Both the position numbers and the translations under genes were made by a program. From Mikania micrantha (lineage: Eukaryota; Streptophyta; Magnoliopsida; Asterales; Asteraceae): 64,000 nt of DNA. The first letter of the stretch is position 1. Every line of letters starts with the position of its first letter. Below are positions 9,042 through 17,865 of this stretch, piece after piece. The stretch is taken from assembly GCA_009363875.1 (NCBI GenBank), contig CM018688.1, forward strand, positions 63,155,001-63,219,000, in the 5' to 3' direction. The notes under the pieces were generated by a model, which saw only the letters and a list, made by a program, of their open reading frames with translations, was not told the DNA's origin and did not search any database.

Positions 9042-12000
9042 CTAGGCATGTTGAAGAGTTTGCCAAAAACGTGACATAAATCGACTATCTCTATCAGAAA
9101 TAATAGAGATTGGCACTCCATGTCGCATTACGATTTCGTTGATGTAGAGTTTAGCTAAACGGTCCATGGAATAGTCTTCCCGAATTGGTAAGAAATGTGC
9201 TGATTTGGTAAGGCGATCTACGATGACCCAAATAGCATCATGGTTATGCGCCGTTCTGGGTAATTTAGTGATGAAATCCATGGAAATTTGTTCCCATTTC
9301 CACATAGGGATTTCTGGTTGTTGCAATAGCCCAGATGGTCTTTGATGTTCTGCCTTAACCTTAAGGCACGTTAAGCATTTATTCACATATTCTGCTATTT
9401 GTTTCTTCATACCAGGCCACCAGTAGAAGTCTTTGAGATCTTTATACATCTTGTCAGTACCTGGATGAATAGAATATTTGGATTTGTGAGCTTCGTCCAA
9501 GATAATTGGTCTGATATTACCAAGTACCGGGATCCATGCTCGGTTTTTGAAATATAATATTCCATCCGTTTTGGTTTCAAGTTGTTTATCTAACCCTCGT
9601 AATTTCTCAACGGTGTAATTTGTTGTTTGCAAGGCCTGCCGTTGAGTTTCACGTATTTGAGGGTTTAGACTAGTTTGAATCGTCATTTCCAGCGCTTTCA
9701 CACGTATGGGTTTGACTCTCTCTTTGCGACTTAAAGCATCGGCTACAACATTTGCTTTACCTGGGTGGTAACGGATTTCGCAGTCATAGTCGTTCAGAAG
9801 TTCCACCCATCGCCTTTGTCGCATATTTAGCATTTTCTGATCTAGAATGTGTTGAAGACTTTTGTGATCTGTATAGACCGTACACTTCGTCCCGTACAAG
9901 TAATGTCTCCATATCTTGAGTGCAAACACTACTGCACCAAGTTCTAGATCATGAGTGGTGTAATTCTTCTCGTGCACTTTTAGCTGCCGAGAAGCATAGG
10001 CAAGCACCTTGTTGTTCTGCATCAGCACACACCCGAGTCCTTGACGTGAGGCATCACAGAAGACTATGAAATTCTCTGTGCCTTCTGGTAGTGCCAAAAT
10101 AGGTGCATTGCAGAGTTTATGCTTCAACAGTTGAAATGCCTCCTCCTGTTGAGAGTCCCATATGAACTTTTGATCTTTCTGGGTTAGAGTAGTTAAAGGC
10201 AAGGCTATCTTTGAAAAGTTCTTGATGAATCTTCTGTAATAGCCCGCTAACCCTAAGAATTGACGAATCTCTGTTGGGGTTTTCGGTGTCTCCCATTGCT
10301 TTACCGCTTCAATCTTGCTGGGATCCACTTGTATACCATTTTCATTTACTACATGCCCAAGAAACTGGACTTCCCGTAACCAGAACTCACATTTGGAAAA
10401 TTTGGCATAAAGTTTCTCATGTGCTAAAAGTTCCAAGATCAGTTTTAAGTGTTGCACATGTTCTTGTTGACTGCGGGAGTAAATGAGAATGTCATCAATA
10501 AAAACAATCACGAATTTATCCAAGTAAGGTCTACACACACGATTCATCAGATCCATAAACACTGCAGGCGCATTAGTCAGCCCGAAGGGCATTACTAAAA
10601 ACTCATAATGTCCGTATCGAGTTCGAAAAGCTGTTTTAGAAACATCATCATCATGGATTCGTAGTTGATGATATCCAGATCTGAGATCGATTTTTGAAAA
10701 ATAGATAGCACCTTGCAATTGATCGAATAGATCATCTATACGGGGTAGTGGATAACGATTTTTGATTGTCAATTTATTGAGTTCCCGATAGTCGATACAC
10801 ATCCTGAGAGTACCGTCCTTCTTTTTCACAAAAAGGATAGGTGCGCCCCAAGGTGAGTAACTCGGTCTAATGAAACCTTTGTCTAAAAGTTCCTGTAATT
10901 GACTCGATAGTTCTTGCATTTCCGATGGAGCCAATCGGTAAGGAGCTTTAGCTATAGGTGCTGCTCCTGGTACTAAGTCAATACGAAACTCAACTTGTCT
11001 CACTGGGGGTAATCCTGATATATCGTCAGGAAAAACTTCAGGATATTCTCGAACTACAGGAATGTCTTCAATACGTTTTTGATGTGGTTTGTTTTCAGTC
11101 ACGTAAGCTAAAAAGGCTTGACAGCCCTTTCTTAAGCACTTTCGAGCTTGCATACATGATATGATACTCAGTTTCCTGCCAGCCCTTTCACCTTGTATCA
11201 TAAGTGTATCACCATTTGGTAATGAAATACGAATCATCTTATTTTGACATATGACTTCCACTCGATTTTCTGAAAGCCAGTCCATACCAATAACAACATC
11301 AAAGCTTCCCAATTCAATAGGAAGAAGATCAATATTAAAAAGATGATCGTTTAGATTCAATAAACACCCTTGAATCACATTGTTAGTCATAATTGACTTG
11401 CCATTAGCAAGTTCAATGACGTAAGGGTTTGTTAGGTTATCAACGGCCAATCCGAGTAGTGAAGCAAAATCAGAGGAAACAAAACTTTTGTCCGCTCCGG
11501 TGTCAAAAAGAACAGATACATAGTGATTGTTAAGAAGAAACGTACCGGTAACGGTGTTGTTATCACGTCGAGCCTCTTCCGCCCCTATCTGGAAGGCTCT
11601 TCCTCTTGCTTCATTGCCCTGGTTGGTGTTGTTGGCAGGGCAGTTTTTCATGAAGTGATCCGGGCTTCCACATCTGAAACACGACCGGTTGATTTGTTGT
11701 GGTTGTTGTTGTTGAGTTCCTTGGTTTGATCGGCGAACAGGGAGATTGCAATATTTGGAGAAATGCCCGACCTTGTTACAATTGTTACAAACAGGGCAGG
11801 GTCCCACATGATGAAATGGGCACTTAAGACATTTAGGTGCTTGCCCTACATAGGCTTTTCTCTCCAAAGTTGTGGCAATGTATCCCTTTGCCATTTGCAC
11901 ATTCCGGCTGGGTTCCACCGGAGCCCCTGGTTTGCCTTTCCCAACCCATTTTCGTTTCACCCCTTTAACAATGCTGGGGGTAGTGGTTGCCAGACTGCTG

Positions 12001-12836
12001 CTTGACTCACCTTTCATTGTCAATGTACCACTTCTTACTGCAACATCGGTAAGCCTGGTGGTTAAGGTGATAGCATGTTTCAAAGTACGTGGTTCAGCTG
12101 CCGTGACCATTCCCTTGATTTGAGGTACCAGACCTTTGATATATTTTTCTATCAAAGCCTGCTCAGTTGGAAACATGTTTGGCAGCAGACATGTTAATTC
12201 GTGAAATCGATCGGTATATTTCAAACAATCAGCACCGATCATAGAATGGTTCCAAAATTCCTCTTGGAGCTTTTGGATTTCAGTGATGGGACAATATTCT
12301 GACAGAATCAAAGTTTTAAACTCGTCCCAAGTCATAGCATCCACAACAGCCGTGGTCAAGGTTTTTGCCTGGGTATTCCACCAGGTCAATGCTGAGTCTG
12401 TCAGTGAACAAGCTGCATAAGACACTTTGTGTTCAGCCAAACACTGGCTGATCTTGAGCTTAGTCTCCATGCTCTCAATCCATTTCAAAAGTCCTGACGC
12501 TCCTTCCTTCCCCGTAAAAGTAGGGGGATTGCAAGAAGCGAAGTACTTATAAGTGCATCCTCGTTGTGGAGGATCCGGATTGATTGTGTTGGTACTAGTC
12601 GTATGGCGGGTTTCAACATGTCCGCCTGTAGCATTATGCTCCGTATGGACTCTACCCGAGCCAGAAGCACGATTTGTTTGATATTGGGCCAACATGCCCG
12701 TAAGAACAGCGGATAATTGGTCACCTGCTATACGAGCAACGTCCGCTTCATTTAGACTGGGTCCATTCACAGGTGGATCCTGAATGGATTCTTGAGTTTG
12801 AGGATTTTTAGCAGAACGACCTCTTCTAGGGGCCAT
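9042..12836 (-). CDS. A gag-pol polyprotein: gag, protease, RT, RNase H, integrase N-terminal half
   Basis: A 1264-residue open frame. Gag core has ALTWWN near residue 150. Two CCHC knuckles (CNNCNKVGHFSKYC and CFRCGSPDHFMKNC) lie near 355-400. The protease active site LFDTGAD is near 445. RT carries FIDDI near 779. RNase H starts at FCDAS near 926. Integrase follows with its HHCC finger near 1115-1150 and the first two catalytic Asp (MDFITK near 1186, ISDRDS near 1240). The frame stops at a TAG just before the third catalytic residue. Gag and pol share one frame without a shift, as is common in plant chromoviruses. The start ATG at 12836 is the first in frame after the repeat array. Confidence 0.95.
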   Translation of the reverse strand: MAPRRGRSAKNPQTQESIQDPPVNGPSLNEADVARIAGDQLSAVLTGMLAQYQTNRASGSGRVHTEHNATGGHVETRHTTSTNTINPDPPQRGCTYKYFASCNPPTFTGKEGASGLLKWIESMETKLKISQCLAEHKVSYAACSLTDSALTWWNTQAKTLTTAVVDAMTWDEFKTLILSEYCPITEIQKLQEEFWNHSMIGADCLKYTDRFHELTCLLPNMFPTEQALIEKYIKGLVPQIKGMVTAAEPRTLKHAITLTTRLTDVAVRSGTLTMKGESSSSLATTTPSIVKGVKRKWVGKGKPGAPVEPSRNVQMAKGYIATTLERKAYVGQAPKCLKCPFHHVGPCPVCNNCNKVGHFSKYCNLPVRRSNQGTQQQQPQQINRSCFRCGSPDHFMKNCPANNTNQGNEARGRAFQIGAEEARRDNNTVTGTFLLNNHYVSVLFDTGADKSFVSSDFASLLGLAVDNLTNPYVIELANGKSIMTNNVIQGCLLNLNDHLFNIDLLPIELGSFDVVIGMDWLSENRVEVICQNKMIRISLPNGDTLMIQGERAGRKLSIISCMQARKCLRKGCQAFLAYVTENKPHQKRIEDIPVVREYPEVFPDDISGLPPVRQVEFRIDLVPGAAPIAKAPYRLAPSEMQELSSQLQELLDKGFIRPSYSPWGAPILFVKKKDGTLRMCIDYRELNKLTIKNRYPLPRIDDLFDQLQGAIYFSKIDLRSGYHQLRIHDDDVSKTAFRTRYGHYEFLVMPFGLTNAPAVFMDLMNRVCRPYLDKFVIVFIDDILIYSRSQQEHVQHLKLILELLAHEKLYAKFSKCEFWLREVQFLGHVVNENGIQVDPSKIEAVKQWETPKTPTEIRQFLGLAGYYRRFIKNFSKIALPLTTLTQKDQKFIWDSQQEEAFQLLKHKLCNAPILALPEGTENFIVFCDASRQGLGCVLMQNNKVLAYASRQLKVHEKNYTTHDLELGAVVFALKIWRHYLYGTKCTVYTDHKSLQHILDQKMLNMRQRRWVELLNDYDCEIRYHPGKANVVADALSRKERVKPIRVKALEMTIQTSLNPQIRETQRQALQTTNYTVEKLRGLDKQLETKTDGILYFKNRAWIPVLGNIRPIILDEAHKSKYSIHPGTDKMYKDLKDFYWWPGMKKQIAEYVNKCLTCLKVKAEHQRPSGLLQQPEIPMWKWEQISMDFITKLPRTAHNHDAIWVIVDRLTKSAHFLPIREDYSMDRLAKLYINEIVMRHGVPISIISDRDSRFMSRFWQTLQHA

Positions 12837-12992
12837 AGTCTAATCACACACAGATAAAGTAAAGTCAGAACAAGAATCCATAGTCGTAATAAAGACAAAT
12901 GTTGTATAACTACTTCGAGTTTTTCACAGTTATTTTGTACATCACTAAGTCATGTTCATAGTTGCAGTTATACTAGTACGTCTGTTTATCTT

Positions 12993-13345
12993 GCCAAGCG
13001 TATACTAGTATCATTTTATAGTCTACCAAAATGACACCGATTTAGACATGTTACTACACTGATATGTACTAGTATTACATTATTTCACTATAATGTAGTA
13101 CCGATATTAATATGTTTCTACACGTGTTTGTTATGTACTAGTATTACATTATTTCACTATAATGTAACACCGATATTGATATGACCCTATCACAAATTTT
13201 GTTACGTACTAGTATTACATTACTTCACCGCAATGTAACACCGATATTGTTATGACTCCACATGAGTCTTGTTATGTACTAGTATTACATTACTTCACCG
13301 CAATGTAACACCGATATTGTTATGTTTTCGCACAAGTTTTCTTTT
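12993..13345 (-). repeat. ~70-bp tandem repeat between the extra ORF and gag of A
   Basis: Four good units begin at 13067, 13136, 13207 and 13277 (periods 69-71), with a decayed fifth near 13003. Each unit holds TACTAGTATTACATTA followed by a small dyad (TACATTAT ... ATAATGTA or TACATT ... AATGTA) and ACACCGATATT. The array lies in the untranslated stretch before the gag start, so it could act as a structured leader. The rest of 12837-13574 shows no ORF. Confidence 0.85.
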
Positions 13346-13574
13346 TATATGACTTGAAAAGTTAGCACCGGCTATAATGTAAAGACACAATGTTGCACAT
13401 ATAATGTTAAAAGAAAACTTTTATTATAACTGTCACAGTTGTACACTAGGATTAGTACATATGCAAGAAAATATCCTAATGCAGTTGTACCCACTATTAC
13501 AACCTAACCGTCCGAGGCCTATTTTACAAGTCAAAACTTCCTCGGAGTAGTACAGTCCAGCCTATTCGATTCCT

Positions 13575-14255
13575 TTACCGTAGTAAATACAGTAAACATG
13601 TGATAATGATGGCCACCGCTGCCATCACTATTGCTGCGTCCAACAGTCGTAGCTCCATCCTCATATTGCCTAACCCTACCATCCATCCCCTAACTCTCTC
13701 TACCCCACTCCTACACATACCACCCAAAGTCCACTGAAGTCTACCCTCAATCACCTCCCTCCATGCCCTGGCACCTGCCTCCAGGACAGCAACATGTTCA
13801 GCTAAACTCTCATAGGCCGTGCGAGTTTCCCACAGAGTGTCACGTGTTTCCTGCAATGAAACACGCGATAACTGAAGATCCAATGTAACCCGTCGCAGCT
13901 GAGCTCTCATCTCAGCCTGCTGAGATGACTCGCCTTCCTCATGTATGGAATGAGGTACATCCCGGGGTGCTAGTGGTCCTCTCGGAATAGGACCTGTCGA
14001 GATGCGGGCTCGTCCCCGCCTTCCTCCAAACCCTGTAAATACTGGTACTTGCTGTGGTGGTGTAGGGCTTTGTGCCCTCCCGATAGCTGGTGAGTCAGCA
14101 TCTAACAGATGCTGAGGTATAGGTGGTGTAGGTGGTATTGATGGTAAAGTCTGGTGGGACATTTGAGATGACGGCACTGTCTGTGTTGATCCTGAACTTG
14201 TTTCCGTGCCAAATGAATCACTTTCTGAGTCTGACATTGCTGTATCGACACACAA
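13575..14255 (-). CDS. Extra ORF upstream of gag in A: coiled coil plus C-terminal membrane segment
   Basis: A 226-residue intact ORF placed between the primer site and gag. Residues ~1-95 are rich in Ser, Pro, Thr and Gln and look disordered. About 110-165 is heptad-like (QLRRVTLDLQLSRVSLQETR). The last ~20 residues are hydrophobic (VMAAVAIIITCLLYLL), a likely transmembrane anchor with the N-terminus outside that membrane segment. The ATG at 14237 is an alternative start. It shares gag's frame but is separated from it by about 740 bases with stops. No protease, RT or envelope motif is visible and I do not recognise the family. Its position before gag argues against a classical env gene. Confidence 0.75.
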   Translation of the reverse strand: MCVDTAMSDSESDSFGTETSSGSTQTVPSSQMSHQTLPSIPPTPPIPQHLLDADSPAIGRAQSPTPPQQVPVFTGFGGRRGRARISTGPIPRGPLAPRDVPHSIHEEGESSQQAEMRAQLRRVTLDLQLSRVSLQETRDTLWETRTAYESLAEHVAVLEAGARAWREVIEGRLQWTLGGMCRSGVERVRGWMVGLGNMRMELRLLDAAIVMAAVAIIITCLLYLLR

Positions 14256-14403
14256 GTTCGTATTAGTAACATAAATAAATAAATAACAACAACATTTATT
14301 TGAGTGTTTATATTTGTTAACTATGTTCGGTGCTCTCAGTGTAACTATTCGAGCCTATGGTTATAATCTAGGTTTCTAAGTCCGCCTAAATTCTATAACC
14401 TGT

Positions 14404-14416
14404 GGCTCTGATACCA
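14404..14416 (-). other. Primer binding site of A (tRNA-Met type)
   Basis: On the minus strand TGGTATCAGAGCC follows the 5' LTR end after the spacer GGG. This is the standard complement of the 3' end of plant initiator tRNA-Met used by many Ty3/gypsy elements. Confidence 0.92.
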
Positions 14417-14419
14417 CCC

Positions 14420-16528
14420 TGTCACACCCCCACCTCCTGTTACACCAGACGACGTCATTTTTAAAGGTAGCGGAAGCATAGCGGCGAAGTCTCGAAGGTG
14501 AGGGGTGACTTACTTGATCCGGTATCATAACACACATAGTTAAGAAAAGCACTAATTACAAATCACGACAAATATTTATTACATGTCCTGAATATCCGTT
14601 TACAACTTAAGTTCCTTCTATTGCATCCCAAGTCCTAACTACATGGTGCGTGCACAGGTGTTTTCTCACCGTTGGTACTGATTACCTGTAAAAGATTTAA
14701 AAATAAAAAATATCAGTATAAAACTGGTGAGTTCATAATTAAGACTCGATACAATATGATATGATAGTAAAGTCAATGGTACACATTAACATAAGTGAAT
14801 AATCATGTGACCCGTATCCAGATCCTTTCTGACAGTCCAGTCTAGAAAATAACCGAAGTTAAAATCCGTGCCTCTAACTCAATGTCTCACTACATCAAGT
14901 CGATACCAGGAATGGTGACAAGCATTCACACAAGGGTAGACGCTATCTATCCATGAATGGGGTTGTCAGCCCGATAGTACTATCTTTGTCCACACATTCG
15001 GCCCCACATGGGTTAACCAGATACAGTTGGTTTTGAGGACTTTTGTTGTACACAGAAAATAGTCATAATCCCATGACACCCACATGCAAGCCGGTATTGC
15101 AATTGTTACTAAACATATCACACGTTTGATAAAGATTTCATAATAGTCACCCCGATGTTAAGAAAACAGTAAAAGAAAAGGGGTTGTATGAAACTCACTT
15201 GAAGTTTATGAAAAGATAAAATCACACGAACGGTGGCTAAAAATGCTAATCTGCATTAGTTTATTTATAATTAATTATTTGTGTTTTAACTTGCTGATTA
15301 GATCTGTTTGAACGTTCAATGTCACCGACATTGTAATGAAAAGTCATCGAACTAACATTAGATGTTTAATTAATTATTTAGTCTAATATCATACAATGTA
15401 CTATAATGTAGGTACCTATACTCGTTTAGGTACCTTGTGTTAAGTTGATGACTCATTGGATTAGCCGGGATAATCTCCGACTAATTAGTTAGGTAATGCT
15501 GTTGATTATATTACTTAAACAGTCCCTAGATGAAATCTCGGCTTAGGAATGATTAATTCTTGTCACTAATTATCCATGTATCACAAAACATAACAATATG
15601 ACATTTGAATAGGTTAAACAATCATGTTTAACATATTAATCCGACTGTTATCATAAAACCAGACAGTTATTCCAATTGGTAGGGTAATAACTGTGATTAG
15701 TTTGAAACACTTGGGATTAACCTTGCATTTCAAAGATTAACCAAAATAATCACTTACATTGTCATAATCCAATGGTTTAAACCATTAGAAGTATTGTTAT
15801 GGTTTAGTGAAAACCGGGCATTATAACGGATCAAAACAGGCATTTACCCGTTAACAAGACAAGTTATCCGTCAAAATCATTCCTAGCTATCATCTAAGCA
15901 ATAATCAACAACCCTAACTATATCATTACGTTCAAAAACATGATCTAATCAATGAAGATCAAGTCAGAAGATTAAAAAGGATAGTTACCCAAATCAGACG
16001 ATTCTACGGACAAAATCACGATCAGGACGTGTATACACGTTCACCGGTTCGAGCTGGACGTTCTGGTGGTGTCAAATATGAGTTTTGGTGGGAGATTGGT
16101 CAAGATCTTGAGTTACAGAGGGTTTAAAGTCGAGAGGAAAGAAAATAGAATTTTCTGCATGCTTCTGCGATATAACAAGCTGGTTCAACAGACCGACCTA
16201 CTCGTCGCGTAACGCGACAAGTGGCCCACATGTCGTCGCGTACCGCGAGGGATTCCGGATAAAATTTGATATCGTGACTTGTCGCGTACCGCGACAAGAC
16301 TCCAAGGAGTCGTCGCGTACCGCGAGGGATTCAATTTCAAGATTTTTCTTCGTTTCGCGATTCCGGACAATCCGTAACTCGGTTTCACGCACGGTTTTCT
16401 CCCATGTTCCCAATTTCTCGCACACTTTAAACCTGTAATGATTAAAATCATCAATTTAACACAGATTCCTAGAACGACCAAACGTGCTCGTGTTATTGAT
16501 GACGTAATGTTTACCTGCAATTGTCACA
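14420..16528 (-). repeat. 5' LTR of A
   Basis: 2109 bases, matching 6071-8179 except for one base at 14842. In the sense direction it drives transcription from 16528 toward 14420. It carries the same dyad array (16202-16328), donor-like block and acceptor-like block as the 3' copy. Confidence 0.95.
16202..16328 (-). promoter_or_regulatory. Four CG-rich dyads in U3 of the A 5' LTR
   Basis: Exact counterpart of 7853-7979. As this LTR drives the element, these are the copies that would act on transcription. Confidence 0.65.
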
Positions 16529-16533
16529 CTTCC
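16529..16533. other. Target site duplication of A, right
   Basis: CTTCC, matching 6066-6070, immediately outside the terminal ..TTGTCACA. Confidence 0.95.
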
Positions 16534-17860
16534 CATCTAGGACTCGGTTGTGTTTTAATGCAACGAGACATAGTCATTACCTACGCCTCACGACAGGTGA
16601 AGATACATTAGAAGAATTACATGACGCATGACTTAGAATTGGGAGCTGTTATCTTTGCTTTAAAGATTTGTAGGCATTACCTGTATGGTACAAAATGTAC
16701 AATTTTCACAGATCACAAGAGGTTACAACATATATTTGTTTAGAAGGATCTTAACATGCGACAAAGACGTTGTGTTGAGCTACTGAACGATTACTATTGT
16801 GTGATCAAATACCACCTAGACAAAGCTAATGTTGTCGTTGACGCTTTGAGTCAGAAAGAAAGAGTCAAACCCCTGCGCGTTCGGGCAATGGGCATGACAG
16901 TGCAAACAAGTCTGAGAGATCAAATTCTACAAGCACAACAAGAAGCAGTGGCAAGAAACAATTTGAGGAACGAGCTCGACTGTGGAGCCGAGAAACATTT
17001 TGATACAAAACAAGATGGGGTTATCTATTCCCAGGACCGTGTGTGGATCCTGGCGATAGATGAACTCTGGAAACCTATTCTTGACGAGGCACACAAAACA
17101 CGTTATTCTGTTCATCCTTGTGCTGATAAGATGTACCAAGATCTTAGGACAGTTTATTGGTGGCCAAGTATGAAAAAGGATGTGGCTACTTATGTTGGTA
17201 AGTGCCTCACATGTGCCAAAGTCAAAGCTAAACACCCGAAACCGTCAGGTTTGCTGGAACCACCATAAATACCACAATAGAAGTGGGAACAAATAGCTAT
17301 GGATTTCATTACCAAGCTACCCCGCACTTCCAGCAGACATGATTCTATATGGGTCATCATTGATTGATTGGCCAAGTCCATTCACTTCCTGCCAATAAAA
17401 GAGAATTACAAGATGAAGAAACTAGCAAAACTTTATGTCAATGAAATTGTAGTGCGTCAAGGGGTGCCGCTATCTATTATTTATGACCGGGACATTCGAT
17501 TTACATCGAGGTTCTGGCAATCATTACAACAATCCTTAGGGACAAGCGTGAACTTGAGCACCGCTTACCATCCACAAACGGATGGCCAAAGTGAGCGAAC
17601 AATCCAAACCCTAGATGATATGTTGAGGACATGCGTTCTGGACTTCGGTGGAAATTCGGACAATCACTTACTACTCATTGAGTTCTCCTATAACAACAGC
17701 TACCACGACAGTATCGCATGTGCTCCATTCGAAGCTTTGTATGTAGGAAATGTCGGTCTTCAATTTGTTGGACCGATGTGGGAGACAACAGGATCACCAA
17801 GCCTGAACTTATTCAGGAAACTACTGATAAGATTGCCCAGATTCAACAAAGATTGTAAGC
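16534..17860 (+). pseudogene. B RNase H and integrase core remnant
   Basis: Continues the RNase H domain cut by A: GLGCVLMQ, then THDLELGAV with the catalytic Glu near 16630, TDHKRLQH with an Asp near 16710, and RQRRCVELLNDY at 16760. The integrase HHCC finger lies near 17090-17220, DFITKLP near 17303, and DRDIRF near 17490, followed by HPQTDGQSER at 17570-17600 and YNNSYHDS near 17690. Several stops (near 16609, 16741, 17266, 17278 and 17365) and a frame change near 17745 break it. Element C interrupts it at 17866. Confidence 0.88.
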
Positions 17861-17865
17861 AGAAC
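17861..17865. other. Target site duplication of C, left
   Basis: AGAAC before TGTCACACCCCGG, repeated at 32607-32611 after the opposite terminus. Joining the flanks at one copy continues the B integrase coding order. Confidence 0.93.

Larger units (their letters stand above)
6071..16528 (-). mobile_element. Element A: young, nearly intact Tekay/Del-type chromovirus with extra upstream ORF
   Basis: The 10,458-bp element has 2109-bp LTRs, a Met-type primer site, an extra ORF, a 70-bp repeat array, one long gag-pol frame, a polypurine tract and a perfect 5-bp TSD. By eye the LTRs differ only at 6493 (T) against 14842 (C). One difference in 2109 sites implies insertion within the last few tens of thousands of years under commonly used plant LTR rates; this is an inference, not a date. 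The coding region has a single premature stop. It is nested in B in the opposite orientation. Confidence 0.95.

Noticed and set aside
9027..9060. Programmed readthrough at the amber codon
   Set aside because: The stop is inside integrase rather than at a gag/pol or pro/pol border, and no clear downstream stem-loop was seen; a point mutation is simpler.
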